Origin: DASPMP01 sp035626995
GTDB lineage: Bacteria; Gemmatimonadota; Gemmatimonadetes; Gemmatimonadales; Gemmatimonadaceae
Direction of reading: 5' to 3'
DNA length: 15,326 bases
NCBI GenBank assembly: GCA_035626995.1
Contig: DASPMP010000153.1
Coordinates: 1-15,326 of the forward strand
Below the pieces are notes generated by a model. That model was given only the letters and a program-made list of their open reading frames with translations, did not search any database and was not told the DNA's origin. Below are positions 1-7,334 of this stretch, piece by piece. The stretch's first letter is position 1. Each line of letters begins with the position of its first letter. Made by a program: the position numbers and the translations under genes.

Positions 1-1
1 C

Positions 2-88
2 TTTCGCGTCGTGGACGACGGCGCGGGTGCCACGTATCGCCTGACGGGCTCCGTGCCGCTGCGCTGGATGGTCACGCGAATGCGCTAG
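2..88 (+). CDS. C-terminus of an unidentified protein (partial)
   Basis: An open frame enters from the left edge and ends at TAG (86-88), giving 28 residues that end in WMVTRMR. Codon use is GC-rich in the third position, like the real genes here. The fragment (start FRVVDDGAGA) is too short to assign to a family. The gene start lies outside the window. It converges on the - strand lipoprotein that ends at 161, with about 70 bp between the two stops. Confidence 0.5.
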   Translation, partial: FRVVDDGAGATYRLTGSVPLRWMVTRMR

Positions 89-160
89 ATACGTCCCGCT
101 GATGCAGCGCAGAGGACGGGACATGCGCGCGGCATCAAGTCCAATGGGCGCGCCGCGAAA

Positions 161-910
161 TCAAGGAATGATGATCGACGCTACTGAGCCGCGCGGCCCG
201 ACGTTCGTGAAAATCAGCTGTCCTGATCCCGGCTCGACGTAGCAGCTACAACTGCTGGAAGAAGCGTATACGGCATAGTAGATCACCGAACCCGGCGCGT
301 GGCGCTTCTGCACCTCCTCGAGAAGGACGAGGTTCACGAACTCCGCGTCTGGCGGGCTCCGCTCGCCAGTGTTTCCGTTCACTATCGCCGAAGAGATCGC
401 GGCGCCCGAGAAGGTATTTTCCAGTGGCCCGACGCTTGGGGATGTCCCTTCGTACACCACGGTCGCGGCGGCGACGGCATCGTCCGGCGGTGTTGCCGTG
501 ATCTTCCCCCACACCAGGACAGCCGGTGGCCCGAAACGCGTCGAGATCGTGATGCTATCGATGACGGCCGAATGGGCTGGAGTCTCGGCAAGATATGTCG
601 TGTCCTCGAGCGTTACGGTCCCCAGTGACATTCGCACGCCTGGCACGCGCATCGGACCGAAGCCAGGCTTCGAGAAATGCACGTCGTGCGTTCCCAGCGG
701 CACGTTCGCGATTTCCCACTGTCCGTCGTCGCCCGTCTCCGCAACCAGGTCACTGGTGCCGATGCGGACCTGGACACCGTCGTTCGGCAGCGGCAGTCCC
801 CACACCGTGGATAAGGACACCACACCACGAATCGTGCGGCCCCCAGGACCTGTTCCGTCGCCACACGCAATGCCAGCCGACAGCATGGCCATCAGAAGAA
901 GGCGTCGCAT
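161..910 (-). CDS. Exported lipoprotein with carboxypeptidase-regulatory-like domain
   Basis: The protein has 249 residues from the ATG at 910. The frame stays open further upstream, but starting here puts a signal peptide (MRRLLLMAMLSAGIAC) at the N-terminus, with Cys16 as the likely lipidated residue. The lipobox is weak because position -3 is Gly. After a Gly-rich linker (GDGTGPGG), residues about 27-105 read like a CarboxypepD_reg/transthyretin-like beta sandwich: a 'GVVSL' strand, 'ETGDDGQWEIANVPLGTHDVHFSKPGF', and a closing 'GTVTLEDT'. The remaining 140 residues are unassigned and contain a Ser/Cys patch (SSSSCSCY, near the C-terminus). Such domains usually serve adhesion or accessory folding roles at the cell surface; no enzymatic residues are visible. 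It is divergently placed to the exported RidA gene. Confidence 0.75.
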   Translation of the reverse strand: MRRLLLMAMLSAGIACGDGTGPGGRTIRGVVSLSTVWGLPLPNDGVQVRIGTSDLVAETGDDGQWEIANVPLGTHDVHFSKPGFGPMRVPGVRMSLGTVTLEDTTYLAETPAHSAVIDSITISTRFGPPAVLVWGKITATPPDDAVAAATVVYEGTSPSVGPLENTFSGAAISSAIVNGNTGERSPPDAEFVNLVLLEEVQKRHAPGSVIYYAVYASSSSCSCYVEPGSGQLIFTNVGPRGSVASIIIP

Positions 911-1143
911 TGCCAGGATAGAGTATGGGAGCTGAATGCGGTGCGGAGTGGGTGATCCGAAGCATGGCAAGTTTACGGCAGGCGTGCATTGCCCGGAAGT
1001 TGGTTGGTACAGTACGAGCCTGGAGGTGACGAAACGCGACAATTGTGTGGTTGCGATGGACGCGCGCGCGTATCCGGTAGCGTCACTGGACCGGCACGGT
1101 GACGGATGCCAGCTTTGAGGCCGCTCCTCACCCAACCACTGCC

Positions 1144-1599
1144 ATGCCAACATCTCTGCGCACGTTTCTCCGATTCACCGCCGGCGCACTCGTTCTTGCC
1201 GCGCCGCTCGGCGCCCAGGCTCCCGTGAAGACCGTCGTCACTCCCGCAGGACAAAATGCCAGCCCGAATCTCTCCGCCGGTATCCGCGTCGGCGACATGC
1301 TGTATGCATCTGGACAGCTGGGGCTGAGCCGGTCTGCCCCCGACAGCACCATCGAGGGGCAGACGCGCCTGGCGTTGGAGAACACCAAAACGGTGCTCGA
1401 GGCCGGGGGCACCACCATGGCGAACGTCGTGAAGTGCACCGTGTTCCTCACACGCGCCTCCGATTTCCAGGGAATGAACCGCGTCTACCGCGAATTCTTC
1501 CCCAAGGATCCCCCGGCTCGCTCGACGGTGGTCGTTGCGGCCCTGGTATCCTCCGCGGCCATCGTGGAGATCGAGTGCATGGCCGCGATGCCGAAATAG
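1144..1599 (+). CDS. Exported RidA family protein (YjgF/YER057c/UK114)
   Basis: The protein has 151 residues. The first 25 form a classical signal peptide (hydrophobic TAGALVLAAPLGA, cleavage likely after GAQ), so this RidA-fold protein should act outside the cytoplasm. The ATG at 1144 was chosen because it begins that signal peptide; the frame opens at 1099. RidA hallmarks are visible: 'GDMLYASGQLGL' (50-61), 'TRLALENTKTVLEAGG' (74-89), 'VVKCTVFLT' (95-103), the substrate-binding arginine in PARS (Arg126) and the closing VEIECMA strand with Glu142 and Glu144. Cytoplasmic RidA hydrolyses reactive enamines and imines from PLP enzymes. Exported relatives are common, but their substrates are not established. 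The length after cleavage (about 126 residues) is normal for the family. Confidence 0.88.
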   Translation: MPTSLRTFLRFTAGALVLAAPLGAQAPVKTVVTPAGQNASPNLSAGIRVGDMLYASGQLGLSRSAPDSTIEGQTRLALENTKTVLEAGGTTMANVVKCTVFLTRASDFQGMNRVYREFFPKDPPARSTVVVAALVSSAAIVEIECMAAMPK

Positions 1600-1634
1600 C
1601 GGTTTACCGACGGTTCGCCGGGCACGTCCCAGGC

Positions 1635-1747
1635 CCCACAGTTCAAGTACCAGGAGAATCAGAGAATACAGGAATACGGGAATAGTGCTGTAGTTTATTC
1701 CTGTATTCCTGCATCCTCGCATGCCTGCTGCCCATTTGAACTGTGGG
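1635..1747 (+). repeat. Palindromic octamer repeat, type A, copy 1
   Basis: The ends CCCACAGTTCAA (1635-1646) and TTGAACTGTGGG (1736-1747) are perfect 12-bp inverted repeats. The left arm runs in 8-nt steps (GAATCAGA, GAATACAG, GAATACGG, GAATAGTG). The right arm mirrors it (TATTCCTG, TATTCCTG, CATCCTCG, CATGCCTG). The inner 16 bp at 1669-1684 pairs with the right arm with one G.T wobble, around an 11-nt loop. It lies between two + strand genes. Strand is given by the loop orientation shared with the other copies. Confidence 0.93.
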
Positions 1748-1783
1748 ACCGAACGTGATGAAACTTTGCATTCCGCGCGCTCG

Positions 1784-1798
1784 TATTGGAATCCAATA
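1784..1798. promoter_or_regulatory. Perfect 15-bp palindrome, candidate operator
   Basis: TATTGGA-A-TCCAATA is a perfect inverted repeat with 7-bp arms, 40 bp upstream of the ATG at 1838 and just outside repeat copy 1. It is AT-rich in a GC-rich background. That position and symmetry suit a dimeric regulator. No convincing -35/-10 pair was found around it, and the binding protein is unknown. Confidence 0.45.
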
Positions 1799-1837
1799 TC
1801 GCGAAGCAAATCGCGTGACTCCTACCGGGTTCCTGAC

Positions 1838-2332
1838 ATGAGACAGCTCGTTTTCACCGCGGCAATGCTGGTCGTCAGCGCCGTGCCAGCGGCCGCACAG
1901 TTTCCCGAGCGCGTTCAACCAGGCGTCCGCGTGCGCGTCTGGCTTCCGGAGGCGCAGCTGCAGCAGGAGGACTCGCCCTGGCACCGGCAGCGCCTGCGCG
2001 CGACGGTCGGCGATGTCGTCAGCGACACCCTTCGCCTCGTCGTACCAGGTGCCAGCGGAAGCCTTTCGGTCGCACGGGCGGACATCCGGCGCCTCGACAT
2101 CAGCCGCGGCACGTCGCGAGTCGCCAGCGCGTTCGAGCGCGCCGCCGGGTTCGCAATTGCCGGCGCGATCAGCGCCGCGATCGAGAACGATCCGGGAAGC
2201 AGCGAATGGCCGAACTACAGGACCACCTGGCGCGCCGCTGGGGAAGGTGCCAAGTGGGGGGCGGCGTTCGGCGCCGTGCTGGGATTCGTTCTCCCTACGG
2301 AGCGCTGGCGCCGGGTTTCACTGCGGAGGTAG
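1838..2332 (+). CDS. Small exported protein of unknown function
   Basis: The protein has 164 residues from the ATG at 1838, chosen because it opens a clean signal peptide (MRQLVFTAAMLVVSAVPAAA, cleavage near AAAQ). The mature part begins with a beta-rich region: 'GVRVRVWLPEAQLQ', then 'RLRATVGDVVSDTLRLVV' and 'SLSVARADIRRLDISRG'. This resembles the small beta-barrel part of exported proteins that report an 'RVR...G.V...DTL.L' pattern. The C-terminal half has two glycine/alanine-rich stretches (AAGFAIAGAISAAI and GAKWGAAFGAVLGFVL) like glycine-zipper helices that may pack in or on a membrane. I do not recognise a named family. It sits alone between repeat copies 1 and 2. Confidence 0.72.
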   Translation: MRQLVFTAAMLVVSAVPAAAQFPERVQPGVRVRVWLPEAQLQQEDSPWHRQRLRATVGDVVSDTLRLVVPGASGSLSVARADIRRLDISRGTSRVASAFERAAGFAIAGAISAAIENDPGSSEWPNYRTTWRAAGEGAKWGAAFGAVLGFVLPTERWRRVSLRR

Positions 2333-2375
2333 CGCGCGCCATCCCGGAGCCTGTCGAGTCCCAGTATCCAAGGCT

Positions 2376-2486
2376 CCACAGTTCAATCACCAGAGGAATC
2401 CGGGAATACAGGAATACGGGAATAGTGCTGTAGTTATTCCTGTATTCCAGCATCGTCGCATTCCTGCTGGTTCTTTTTTACTGTGA
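2376..2486 (+). repeat. Palindromic octamer repeat, type A, copy 2
   Basis: The left end CCACAGTTCAA is intact. The right end has decayed to TTTTACTGTGAAAC, so this copy is less perfect at its border. The arms keep the 8-nt rhythm (GAATCCGG, GAATACAG, GAATACGG, GAATAGTG; then TATTCCTG, TATTCCAG, CATCGTCG, CATTCCTG). It lies between convergent genes (stops at 2332 and 2525), where a hairpin could also serve as a two-way terminator. Confidence 0.9.
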
Positions 2487-2524
2487 AACGCGCGGCGAAG
2501 GGCTTCCACCTCGCGTACTCAGGG

Positions 2525-3340
2525 TTACGCCGATCGCCGCGCGCGCACCGCGGCGACCAGGAGCAGCGCGGCTGCAATGACCCCGATCCAAAGCGAAGGG
2601 GATCGTACGAGCAACGTGGCGGGTGCGGCCCGCAGCCCGTCGACTCCGCCCACGAGATCAAGATGTCCGCGCGGCCAATACCGCCCGACGCCGCGCTGCA
2701 ACAGGCTCAGCCCGATGCCGCTGCTGCTGGCCGACAGGCGCTCGATCATGCTGACGAGCAACAACGGGAGGAACGCGATCAGCAGCACCGCCCGACGCGC
2801 CAACGACGATACGAGCAGTATCCATGCATAGACCGGAGCGATCCAGAGCGTTCCCACCACAGCCTCCGTGACCGCGGCCATCGGTGTGCCGAGCGACGAG
2901 CTGAAACGACCGCCGGTGCCGGCGAATGTCGCTTGCGCAACGAGCTGGCAGAGCAGCACCATCGCCAGCCCCAGCATCGGCAGGAACACAAGCGGGATGG
3001 CGGCCTTCGCGGCGACCGCGGTTGCGTCCCCCACCGGCAGCGACTTCCAGAAAACAATGCTGCCGTCGTGGCGCTCCGACTGCAGTGCTTCAGCGCAGTA
3101 CACCATCGCCACGATCACCGTCGTGGCGAACATCATGCGCGTCGTGGTGTCCAGCCCCAGCGAGAGATTCCTCGCGATGCGGGGCGACATCGGATTCGTC
3201 GCGGCGGCGAATCCCGATGTGTTCATGCCACTGATTGCGGCGCCGGTGGCGATGAGTGTTCCGCCGAGGAGCACTGGCACCAGGTATACCCAGCGATGCT
3301 CCCAGAGCTCGCGCCGCACCGACCATATGAGGCTCGTCAC
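2525..3340 (-). CDS. ABC-2 type transporter permease
   Basis: The protein has 271 residues from a GTG at 3340 that overlaps the ATPase stop by four bases (GTGA), so the two are translationally coupled. Hydrophobic segments lie near residues 18-38, 68-86, 111-138, 156-178, 183-200 and 250-265, giving about six membrane helices. The stretch ERHDGSIVFWKSLPVGD (89-105) after the second helix is a hallmark of this permease group (R-DGSI-FWKSLPVSD pattern). It should form the membrane channel for the ATPase at 3337-4197. Transporters of this YtrA-controlled type are linked in Firmicutes to envelope stress or antibiotic response; the cargo here is unknown. Confidence 0.87.
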   Translation of the reverse strand: MTSLIWSVRRELWEHRWVYLVPVLLGGTLIATGAAISGMNTSGFAAATNPMSPRIARNLSLGLDTTTRMMFATTVIVAMVYCAEALQSERHDGSIVFWKSLPVGDATAVAAKAAIPLVFLPMLGLAMVLLCQLVAQATFAGTGGRFSSSLGTPMAAVTEAVVGTLWIAPVYAWILLVSSLARRAVLLIAFLPLLLVSMIERLSASSSGIGLSLLQRGVGRYWPRGHLDLVGGVDGLRAAPATLLVRSPSLWIGVIAAALLLVAAVRARRSA

Positions 3341-4197
3341 GCCGCTTCCCCGCTCTCACCTACCACAGCGGCAAAGACGGTCGCGATGCTCGGCCTGTGC
3401 AGGTCGCCGAGCAGGCTGAGACGCGACCGGTCAGCATTGTCGAAGAGCATCACGCGCCCCGCCAGCGTCGGCCGCTCGTGCATGGGACCCATCGCACGCG
3501 CGATTTCCACGTGCTCCGGATGGACGTGTACCTCGACGAACCGCTCCTCGTATTCCTCGGTCGTGCAGCTGAAGACGATACGACCCGCATGCATGAATAC
3601 CAGGTCCGTGAGGACGTGCTGGATCTCGTCAACCTCGTGCGTCGCGATCACGACGGTCTGCCGCTGCTCGGCGAAGCGGGTGAGCAGCATGTCGAAGAAG
3701 CGCTTGCGGTACAGGATATCCAGTCCGAGGGTCGGCTCGTCGAGCACCAGGAGCTGCGCATCGACTCCCATGGCGAGCGAGAGCTGCACCTGCGCGGCCT
3801 GTCCTTTCGACAGCGCGCCGACCCGCGTGCGCGGCTCGATGTCGGCGCGTGCGAGCAGCTCATGCGTGACCGCGCGGTCAAATGCGGGATGCACACCGGC
3901 GTAGTAATCCACGGCCGATGAGACGCGCAGCCATCGCGGCATGATGGAGACGTCTGCCACGTAGCTCACATGCCGCAGCAACTGCTGGCGATGCCGCCAG
4001 GGTTCCTGTCCCAGCACGCGCAGCTCGCCGTCGACCGGGACGAGGCCGACCATCGCCTGGAGCAGCGTCGTCTTCCCGGCACCATTCGGTCCGATGATTC
4101 CAACGACGCGCCCGTCCCCGATGCTGAGGTCCACGCCGGCCAGTGCGTCGTGGCCGGCGATCGTCCTGCGGACCCCCCGCGCCGTCACGCAGCTCAC
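3337..4197 (-). CDS. ABC transporter ATP-binding protein
   Basis: The protein has 286 residues from a GTG at 4197, four bases after the repressor stop. All nucleotide-binding motifs are visible: Walker A GPNGAGKT (36-43), signature LSKGQ (129-133), Walker B LLVLDEP (149-155) with the catalytic Glu154, D-loop GLD (158-160) and switch His187 (ATHEVD). The usual Q-loop glutamine is not obvious: the region reads HVSYVADVSIMP, with Ala-Asp where Gln is expected. A C-terminal extension of about 80 residues (from the FVEVHVHPEHVE segment on) follows the ATPase core and may be regulatory. It pairs with the permease at 2525-3340 as a homodimeric ATPase under control of the adjacent GntR repressor. Confidence 0.93.
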   Translation of the reverse strand: MSCVTARGVRRTIAGHDALAGVDLSIGDGRVVGIIGPNGAGKTTLLQAMVGLVPVDGELRVLGQEPWRHRQQLLRHVSYVADVSIMPRWLRVSSAVDYYAGVHPAFDRAVTHELLARADIEPRTRVGALSKGQAAQVQLSLAMGVDAQLLVLDEPTLGLDILYRKRFFDMLLTRFAEQRQTVVIATHEVDEIQHVLTDLVFMHAGRIVFSCTTEEYEERFVEVHVHPEHVEIARAMGPMHERPTLAGRVMLFDNADRSRLSLLGDLHRPSIATVFAAVVGESGEAA

Positions 4198-4201
4198 GAT
4201 G

Positions 4202-4582
4202 TCAGCGGGCCCGTGCCTTCGCGCGCGTCGACTCGGCCTTGATGCGAAGCAGCTCCTCGGGGCTCAGCTCAAGGCGCTGGATCGTGGCGCGGATGCGCGG
4301 CCACTCCTCCTCGAGGAAGCGCTTGCGTTCGGCGCGCATCAACCGCTGGCGCGCGCCGGGATTCACGAACAGGCCCACACCGCGCCGGTTCTCGACCAGC
4401 CCCTCCTCCGCCAGCTCCTGATACGCCTTCAGCACCGTGAGGTGGTTGATGCGATACTCGGCCGATACCGTGCGCGCCGACGGCAGCGGATCGCCCTCGG
4501 CGAGCGCGTGCTCCAGGATCATGGCGACCACACGATCGCGCAGCTGGCGATAGATGGGCTGGTCGTCCTTCCAGGTGGTCAC
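4202..4582 (-). CDS. GntR family transcriptional repressor, YtrA subfamily
   Basis: The protein has 126 residues from a GTG at 4582. Residues 8-75 form the winged helix-turn-helix: QPIYRQLRDRVVAMILEHAL, then LPSARTVSAEYRINHLTVLKAYQELAEEGLVE and the wing NRRGVGLFV. The remaining roughly 50 residues are a short charged helical tail. The lack of an effector domain and the total length are typical of the YtrA subfamily. Members repress the operon they sit in, usually one encoding an ABC transporter. The palindrome at 5756-5767 in front of the operon is its probable target. Gaps of 4 nt on both sides show it is embedded in the transcript. Confidence 0.92.
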   Translation of the reverse strand: MTTWKDDQPIYRQLRDRVVAMILEHALAEGDPLPSARTVSAEYRINHLTVLKAYQELAEEGLVENRRGVGLFVNPGARQRLMRAERKRFLEEEWPRIRATIQRLELSPEELLRIKAESTRAKARAR

Positions 4583-4586
4583 TGCG

Positions 4587-5297
4587 TCAGCTCCTCGAGT
4601 GCACGTTTCCCCAATAGTATGCGCGAGGCGTCTCTGATGCAGCGCGAGTGCGGTGCCTTCCTGCCCGCGCGAGCCAGTAGAACATCACGATTAGTGGCAG
4701 CACGGCCAGGATCACGCGCGTCAGTCCGCCGCTGAGCAGTGCGGGGACGAAGCGCGGCTGCCCGATGAAGAAGGCACCGGTCGCAGAGAACATGGCGTAG
4801 CCCATGCGCCAGAGGTGTCGCTTCAGCCTCGGGGTTCCGGTGAGCGGACCGTGTCGAAGTACGTGAATGTCTCCCGCCGCGGCGAAGAGGAGCAGCACAG
4901 CACTCAGCAGCACCATGAGCGCGGGGACACCTTCGGGAGTCTTGCCACCCGGCATGAACATGACCTGGACACCTGCGATCAGCCGCCACACACCGAACCC
5001 GATAGGAATCAGCAGCAGGGTGCCGTCGAACAGGAGATTGCTCTCGTGCGGCCGGCGCCGTACGGCCGTCGCCGCGGTGATGGCAAAGTAGGCGGCGGTG
5101 ATGCCGCCACTCCACGACTCGCGCTCGTGCGCAGATCCGGCGACCGCGGCGCCGACGCCCATGGCGACCATGGCGTAGACGAAGAGGAGGCCGGCGTTGC
5201 GGTGCAGCCACTTCCCCTTCGGGGCCAGGAGCGCGGCATAGCCCGCAGCGAGGGCGATGATCGCGCCCAGGATATGGAGGTAGGTGAAGGCTTTCAT
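4587..5297 (-). CDS. Multi-pass membrane protein, DUF2306-like
   Basis: The protein has 236 residues from the ATG at 5297, which follows the preceding stop by 4 nt. The frame extends to 5471, but upstream residues are Ser/Arg/Trp-rich out-of-frame sequence of the neighbour. It is strongly hydrophobic with about six or seven helices. Possible conserved polar positions are His8 in YLHILGA, the KGKWLHRNAG loop after helix 2, and RHLWRMGYAMFSATGAFFIGQ near residue 170, a pattern I recall from uncharacterised membrane proteins. Histidines at or near membrane edges could bind a metal or heme, but that is a guess. Its place in the operon suggests it works with, or is induced alongside, the ABC exporter. 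Confidence 0.75.
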   Translation of the reverse strand: MKAFTYLHILGAIIALAAGYAALLAPKGKWLHRNAGLLFVYAMVAMGVGAAVAGSAHERESWSGGITAAYFAITAATAVRRRPHESNLLFDGTLLLIPIGFGVWRLIAGVQVMFMPGGKTPEGVPALMVLLSAVLLLFAAAGDIHVLRHGPLTGTPRLKRHLWRMGYAMFSATGAFFIGQPRFVPALLSGGLTRVILAVLPLIVMFYWLARAGRHRTRAASETPRAYYWGNVHSRS

Positions 5298-5301
5298 GAC
5301 C

Positions 5302-5685
5302 TCATGACCTGGCCCGGCGCAAGCTGACCAGCCCCTGAATGGCCAGGATCGCTGCGACGCCGCCGGAAACGCCGAGCGCCAGGAGTGTCGCGATGAAGAA
5401 GAACGCGCCTGGGCGCTGCGCGAAGGTGGGCCGCAGTGTGAAGATCGCCATGTGCAGCACCGGCATGCCAATAGCTGCGAGCGCGCCGAGGAAAAGGATG
5501 ATGTAGCCCGATTTCCGGTCGCGCAGCGCGAGCGCGGCGTAGAGCAGGAGCACCAGGACGGCGATGGCGAAGAGCATCCCCGGGCCGGCCGTGTCCATAC
5601 CGTAGATGACGTCGCCGGACAGGTGGAGGATGAGCAGGACGATCGAGATCACCGAGGTGACCGCCAGCGCGGTGCCGTGCTTCAT
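5302..5685 (-). CDS. Small four-helix membrane protein, first gene of the ABC operon
   Basis: The protein has 127 residues from the ATG at 5685. A TTG at 5718 would add 11 polar residues. The ATG is preferred for codon type, although its ribosome site (GGAA about 9 nt upstream) is weak. Four hydrophobic helices lie near residues 7-27, 36-53, 60-82 and 98-121, ending in a positive tail (RRARS). No known family is recognised. A His in helix 1 (LILHLSGD) and another in helix 3 (MPVLHMAIF) are noticeable. It is the promoter-proximal gene of the five-gene transcript and ends 4 nt before the next start. Confidence 0.7.
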   Translation of the reverse strand: MKHGTALAVTSVISIVLLILHLSGDVIYGMDTAGPGMLFAIAVLVLLLYAALALRDRKSGYIILFLGALAAIGMPVLHMAIFTLRPTFAQRPGAFFFIATLLALGVSGGVAAILAIQGLVSLRRARS

Positions 5686-5755
5686 GGAGGGGTTCCGGCG
5701 TGAATGGGCGAGCAGCAACCCGGGAAAGGAGGGTCCTCCCAGGTGCTATGGTGAG

Positions 5756-5767
5756 ATAGTACACTAT
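5756..5767. promoter_or_regulatory. Candidate YtrA-type operator
   Basis: ATAGT-AC-ACTAT is an inverted repeat with perfect 5-bp arms and contains TACACT, the half-site I recall for B. subtilis YtrA (AGTGTA...TACACT). It covers most of the -10 box of the ABC operon promoter, so bound repressor would block RNA polymerase. The link to the GntR protein at 4202-4582 is inferred from position and subfamily. Confidence 0.65.
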
Positions 5768-5791
5768 TCATCCGGGACCGTGGCCTGTCAA
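5763..5791 (-). promoter_or_regulatory. Sigma-70-type promoter of the ABC operon
   Basis: On the - strand, TTGACA (5791-5786) is a perfect -35 box. It is followed after exactly 17 nt by AATAGT (5768-5763, 4 of 6 matches to TATAAT). Transcription would begin near 5756, about 70 nt before the ATG at 5685. It is the best promoter match I see in the window. Confidence 0.68.
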
Positions 5792-5873
5792 GCAGTTTTG
5801 GGCGCACCAGTCACCCCGCAATTCCGCGGCTAGCCACTAATTCGTTGGCGCCGGCGCGCACCGGGAACATCCT

Positions 5874-7334
5874 GTGTCACCCAACACAGGAGCCCAGGTG
5901 TCCCTGCTTGCCACTGCACTGCTGGTCGTCAGCCAGCCGCTGCTTTCAGAACAATGCCGCCCTACCACACAGCGTGACGCACGCGCGCTGGTCCAGCGGT
6001 CCGTCGCCGCACTCGGCCTGGACAAGATGGAAACGCAGGTACGCATGTCGTCCGCGAAGCACGTCTTCAACATGAAGTTCCAGTCCGACCGCATGTACCC
6101 GCCCTATCTATGGATGGGGTGGGATGCGAAAGTCGCGATGGACTGGCAGGGCGGCACCATTCGCGTCGAGCGCGCGTTCGGGCCGCAGACCATGTCCTAC
6201 CTGGCCGACAGCGCCCGGCGCGTCGCGATCACCCCCAGGGGAGTGATGCTCATGCCGGCGACCAACAGCTCGGTGATCGACGAGCGTGCCCTGGACCCCT
6301 GGGCAGTGCTGGCCGACTGGCGCACGACCGATGCGCAAGTCACCGGCGAATGCATGTACCGCGACTACTGGCGCACGGTGCTCACGCGCAGCACCGCGAC
6401 TGGAACGGAGCGGCTGTTCGTCGATCCGAAGACCGGCGTGCCCATCAAGCTCGAGCGCCGCGAGCCACACACACTCTGGGGCGACGTGCTCGTGGAATAT
6501 CTCTGGTCCATCTGGACGCCGGTGAAGGGCTCCAGTGCGCTGGCTCCGCAGTTCGCGTTTCGGATGGTGGATGGCGAGGTGGATGACCAGCGCACGTTCG
6601 AGGGGTATGCCGCGGTGTCACGCGATAGCGCTGGCATGATGGCCATCCCGGACAATGCTGTGCGCCCGCCAGTACCTCCGATGACTGGCCCCGATACGGT
6701 GCGGGCGTCGGCGAACACGTTCCTGCTCGTGACACGCGCGTACACCAACGTGATCACGCTGCAACGGGACACCGTCTTCATTCTTGACGCACAGACCGAT
6801 CAGCAGCGGGCCGCGCAGGACTCCGCGTGGATCGGCAAGTTGTTCCCTGGAAGGCATCCGGTGGTGCTGGTGGTGACCGATCTCGCCTGGCCGCACATCT
6901 CGGGGGTGCGGTACTGGGTGGCACAGGGCGCTACCGTCGTGTCGCACCGGGCATCGCGCGACTTTCTCACGACGGTCGTGAACCGCAAGTGGACGCTGGC
7001 GCCGGATCTCCTCGAGCAGCGACGCACGAGCGCCGGTGCACTCCGCTTTCGCGCGGTGGAAGGCGCGCTGTCACTCGCCGGCGGTCGGCTGGAAGTTCGT
7101 CCGATCGACGGCGTGGGTAGCGAGGGCGGGCTCATGGTCTTCCTACCGAACGAGCGCTTCCTCTATGCCGGCGACTACATTCAGGGCGGTGGTCCTGGCA
7201 GCTTCAGCGCCACGTATGCTCGCGAGGTCGCGGCGGCGGTGCGACGCGCGGCGTTCTCACCGGAGCGGTTCGCCGCCATGCACGTGGGGCTCACCGATTG
7301 GAGCGCACTCCCGAAGTTCACCGGAGTTCCCTGA
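5874..7334 (+). CDS. Exported metallo-beta-lactamase-like protein, predicted metal-free
   Basis: The protein has 486 residues from a GTG at 5874; a GTG at 5898 is an alternative. An N-terminal hydrophobic stretch (SLLATALLVVSQPLL) ending at Cys28 suggests export. Residues about 30-280 carry no fold I can name. Residues about 283-472 follow a metallo-beta-lactamase plan: 'NTFLLVT', a 'VVLVVTD' strand, 'ISGVRYWVAQGATVVSH' (GG-R...GATV-H pattern), 'GGLMVFLPNERFLYAGDYI' and a late 'MHVG'. The zinc motif THxHxDH reads TDLAWPH (335-341), so two His and the Asp are missing, and the later GDH-type His is absent from IDGVGSEGG. Only His341, His358, Asp434 and His470 remain. It is probably a pseudoenzyme or sensor part. 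The neighbouring kinase frame overlaps its 3' end. Confidence 0.75.
   Translation: MSPNTGAQVSLLATALLVVSQPLLSEQCRPTTQRDARALVQRSVAALGLDKMETQVRMSSAKHVFNMKFQSDRMYPPYLWMGWDAKVAMDWQGGTIRVERAFGPQTMSYLADSARRVAITPRGVMLMPATNSSVIDERALDPWAVLADWRTTDAQVTGECMYRDYWRTVLTRSTATGTERLFVDPKTGVPIKLERREPHTLWGDVLVEYLWSIWTPVKGSSALAPQFAFRMVDGEVDDQRTFEGYAAVSRDSAGMMAIPDNAVRPPVPPMTGPDTVRASANTFLLVTRAYTNVITLQRDTVFILDAQTDQQRAAQDSAWIGKLFPGRHPVVLVVTDLAWPHISGVRYWVAQGATVVSHRASRDFLTTVVNRKWTLAPDLLEQRRTSAGALRFRAVEGALSLAGGRLEVRPIDGVGSEGGLMVFLPNERFLYAGDYIQGGGPGSFSATYAREVAAAVRRAAFSPERFAAMHVGLTDWSALPKFTGVP

Noticed and set aside
89..118. GTCCCG...CGGGAC inverted repeat as a terminator
   Set aside because: A 6-bp stem with a loop of about 18 nt and no T-run is too weak to call.
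1007..1015. GTAC-A-GTAC palindrome as a second GntR operator
   Set aside because: Only 9 bp, lacks TACACT half-sites and does not overlap a recognisable promoter.
1650..1725. Regular GAAT-octamers as a CRISPR or tandem array
   Set aside because: The units are 8 nt with no spacers and form two mirrored arms, so this is a hairpin repeat and not a CRISPR array.
2483..3904. 473-residue + strand open frame
   Set aside because: It is antisense to the ABC permease and ATPase, with low-complexity Arg/His/Gln-rich content and no family motif.
4579..5211. 210-residue Arg/His-rich - strand frame
   Set aside because: It is the shifted frame of the membrane protein at 4587-5297, which has clear helices in its own frame.
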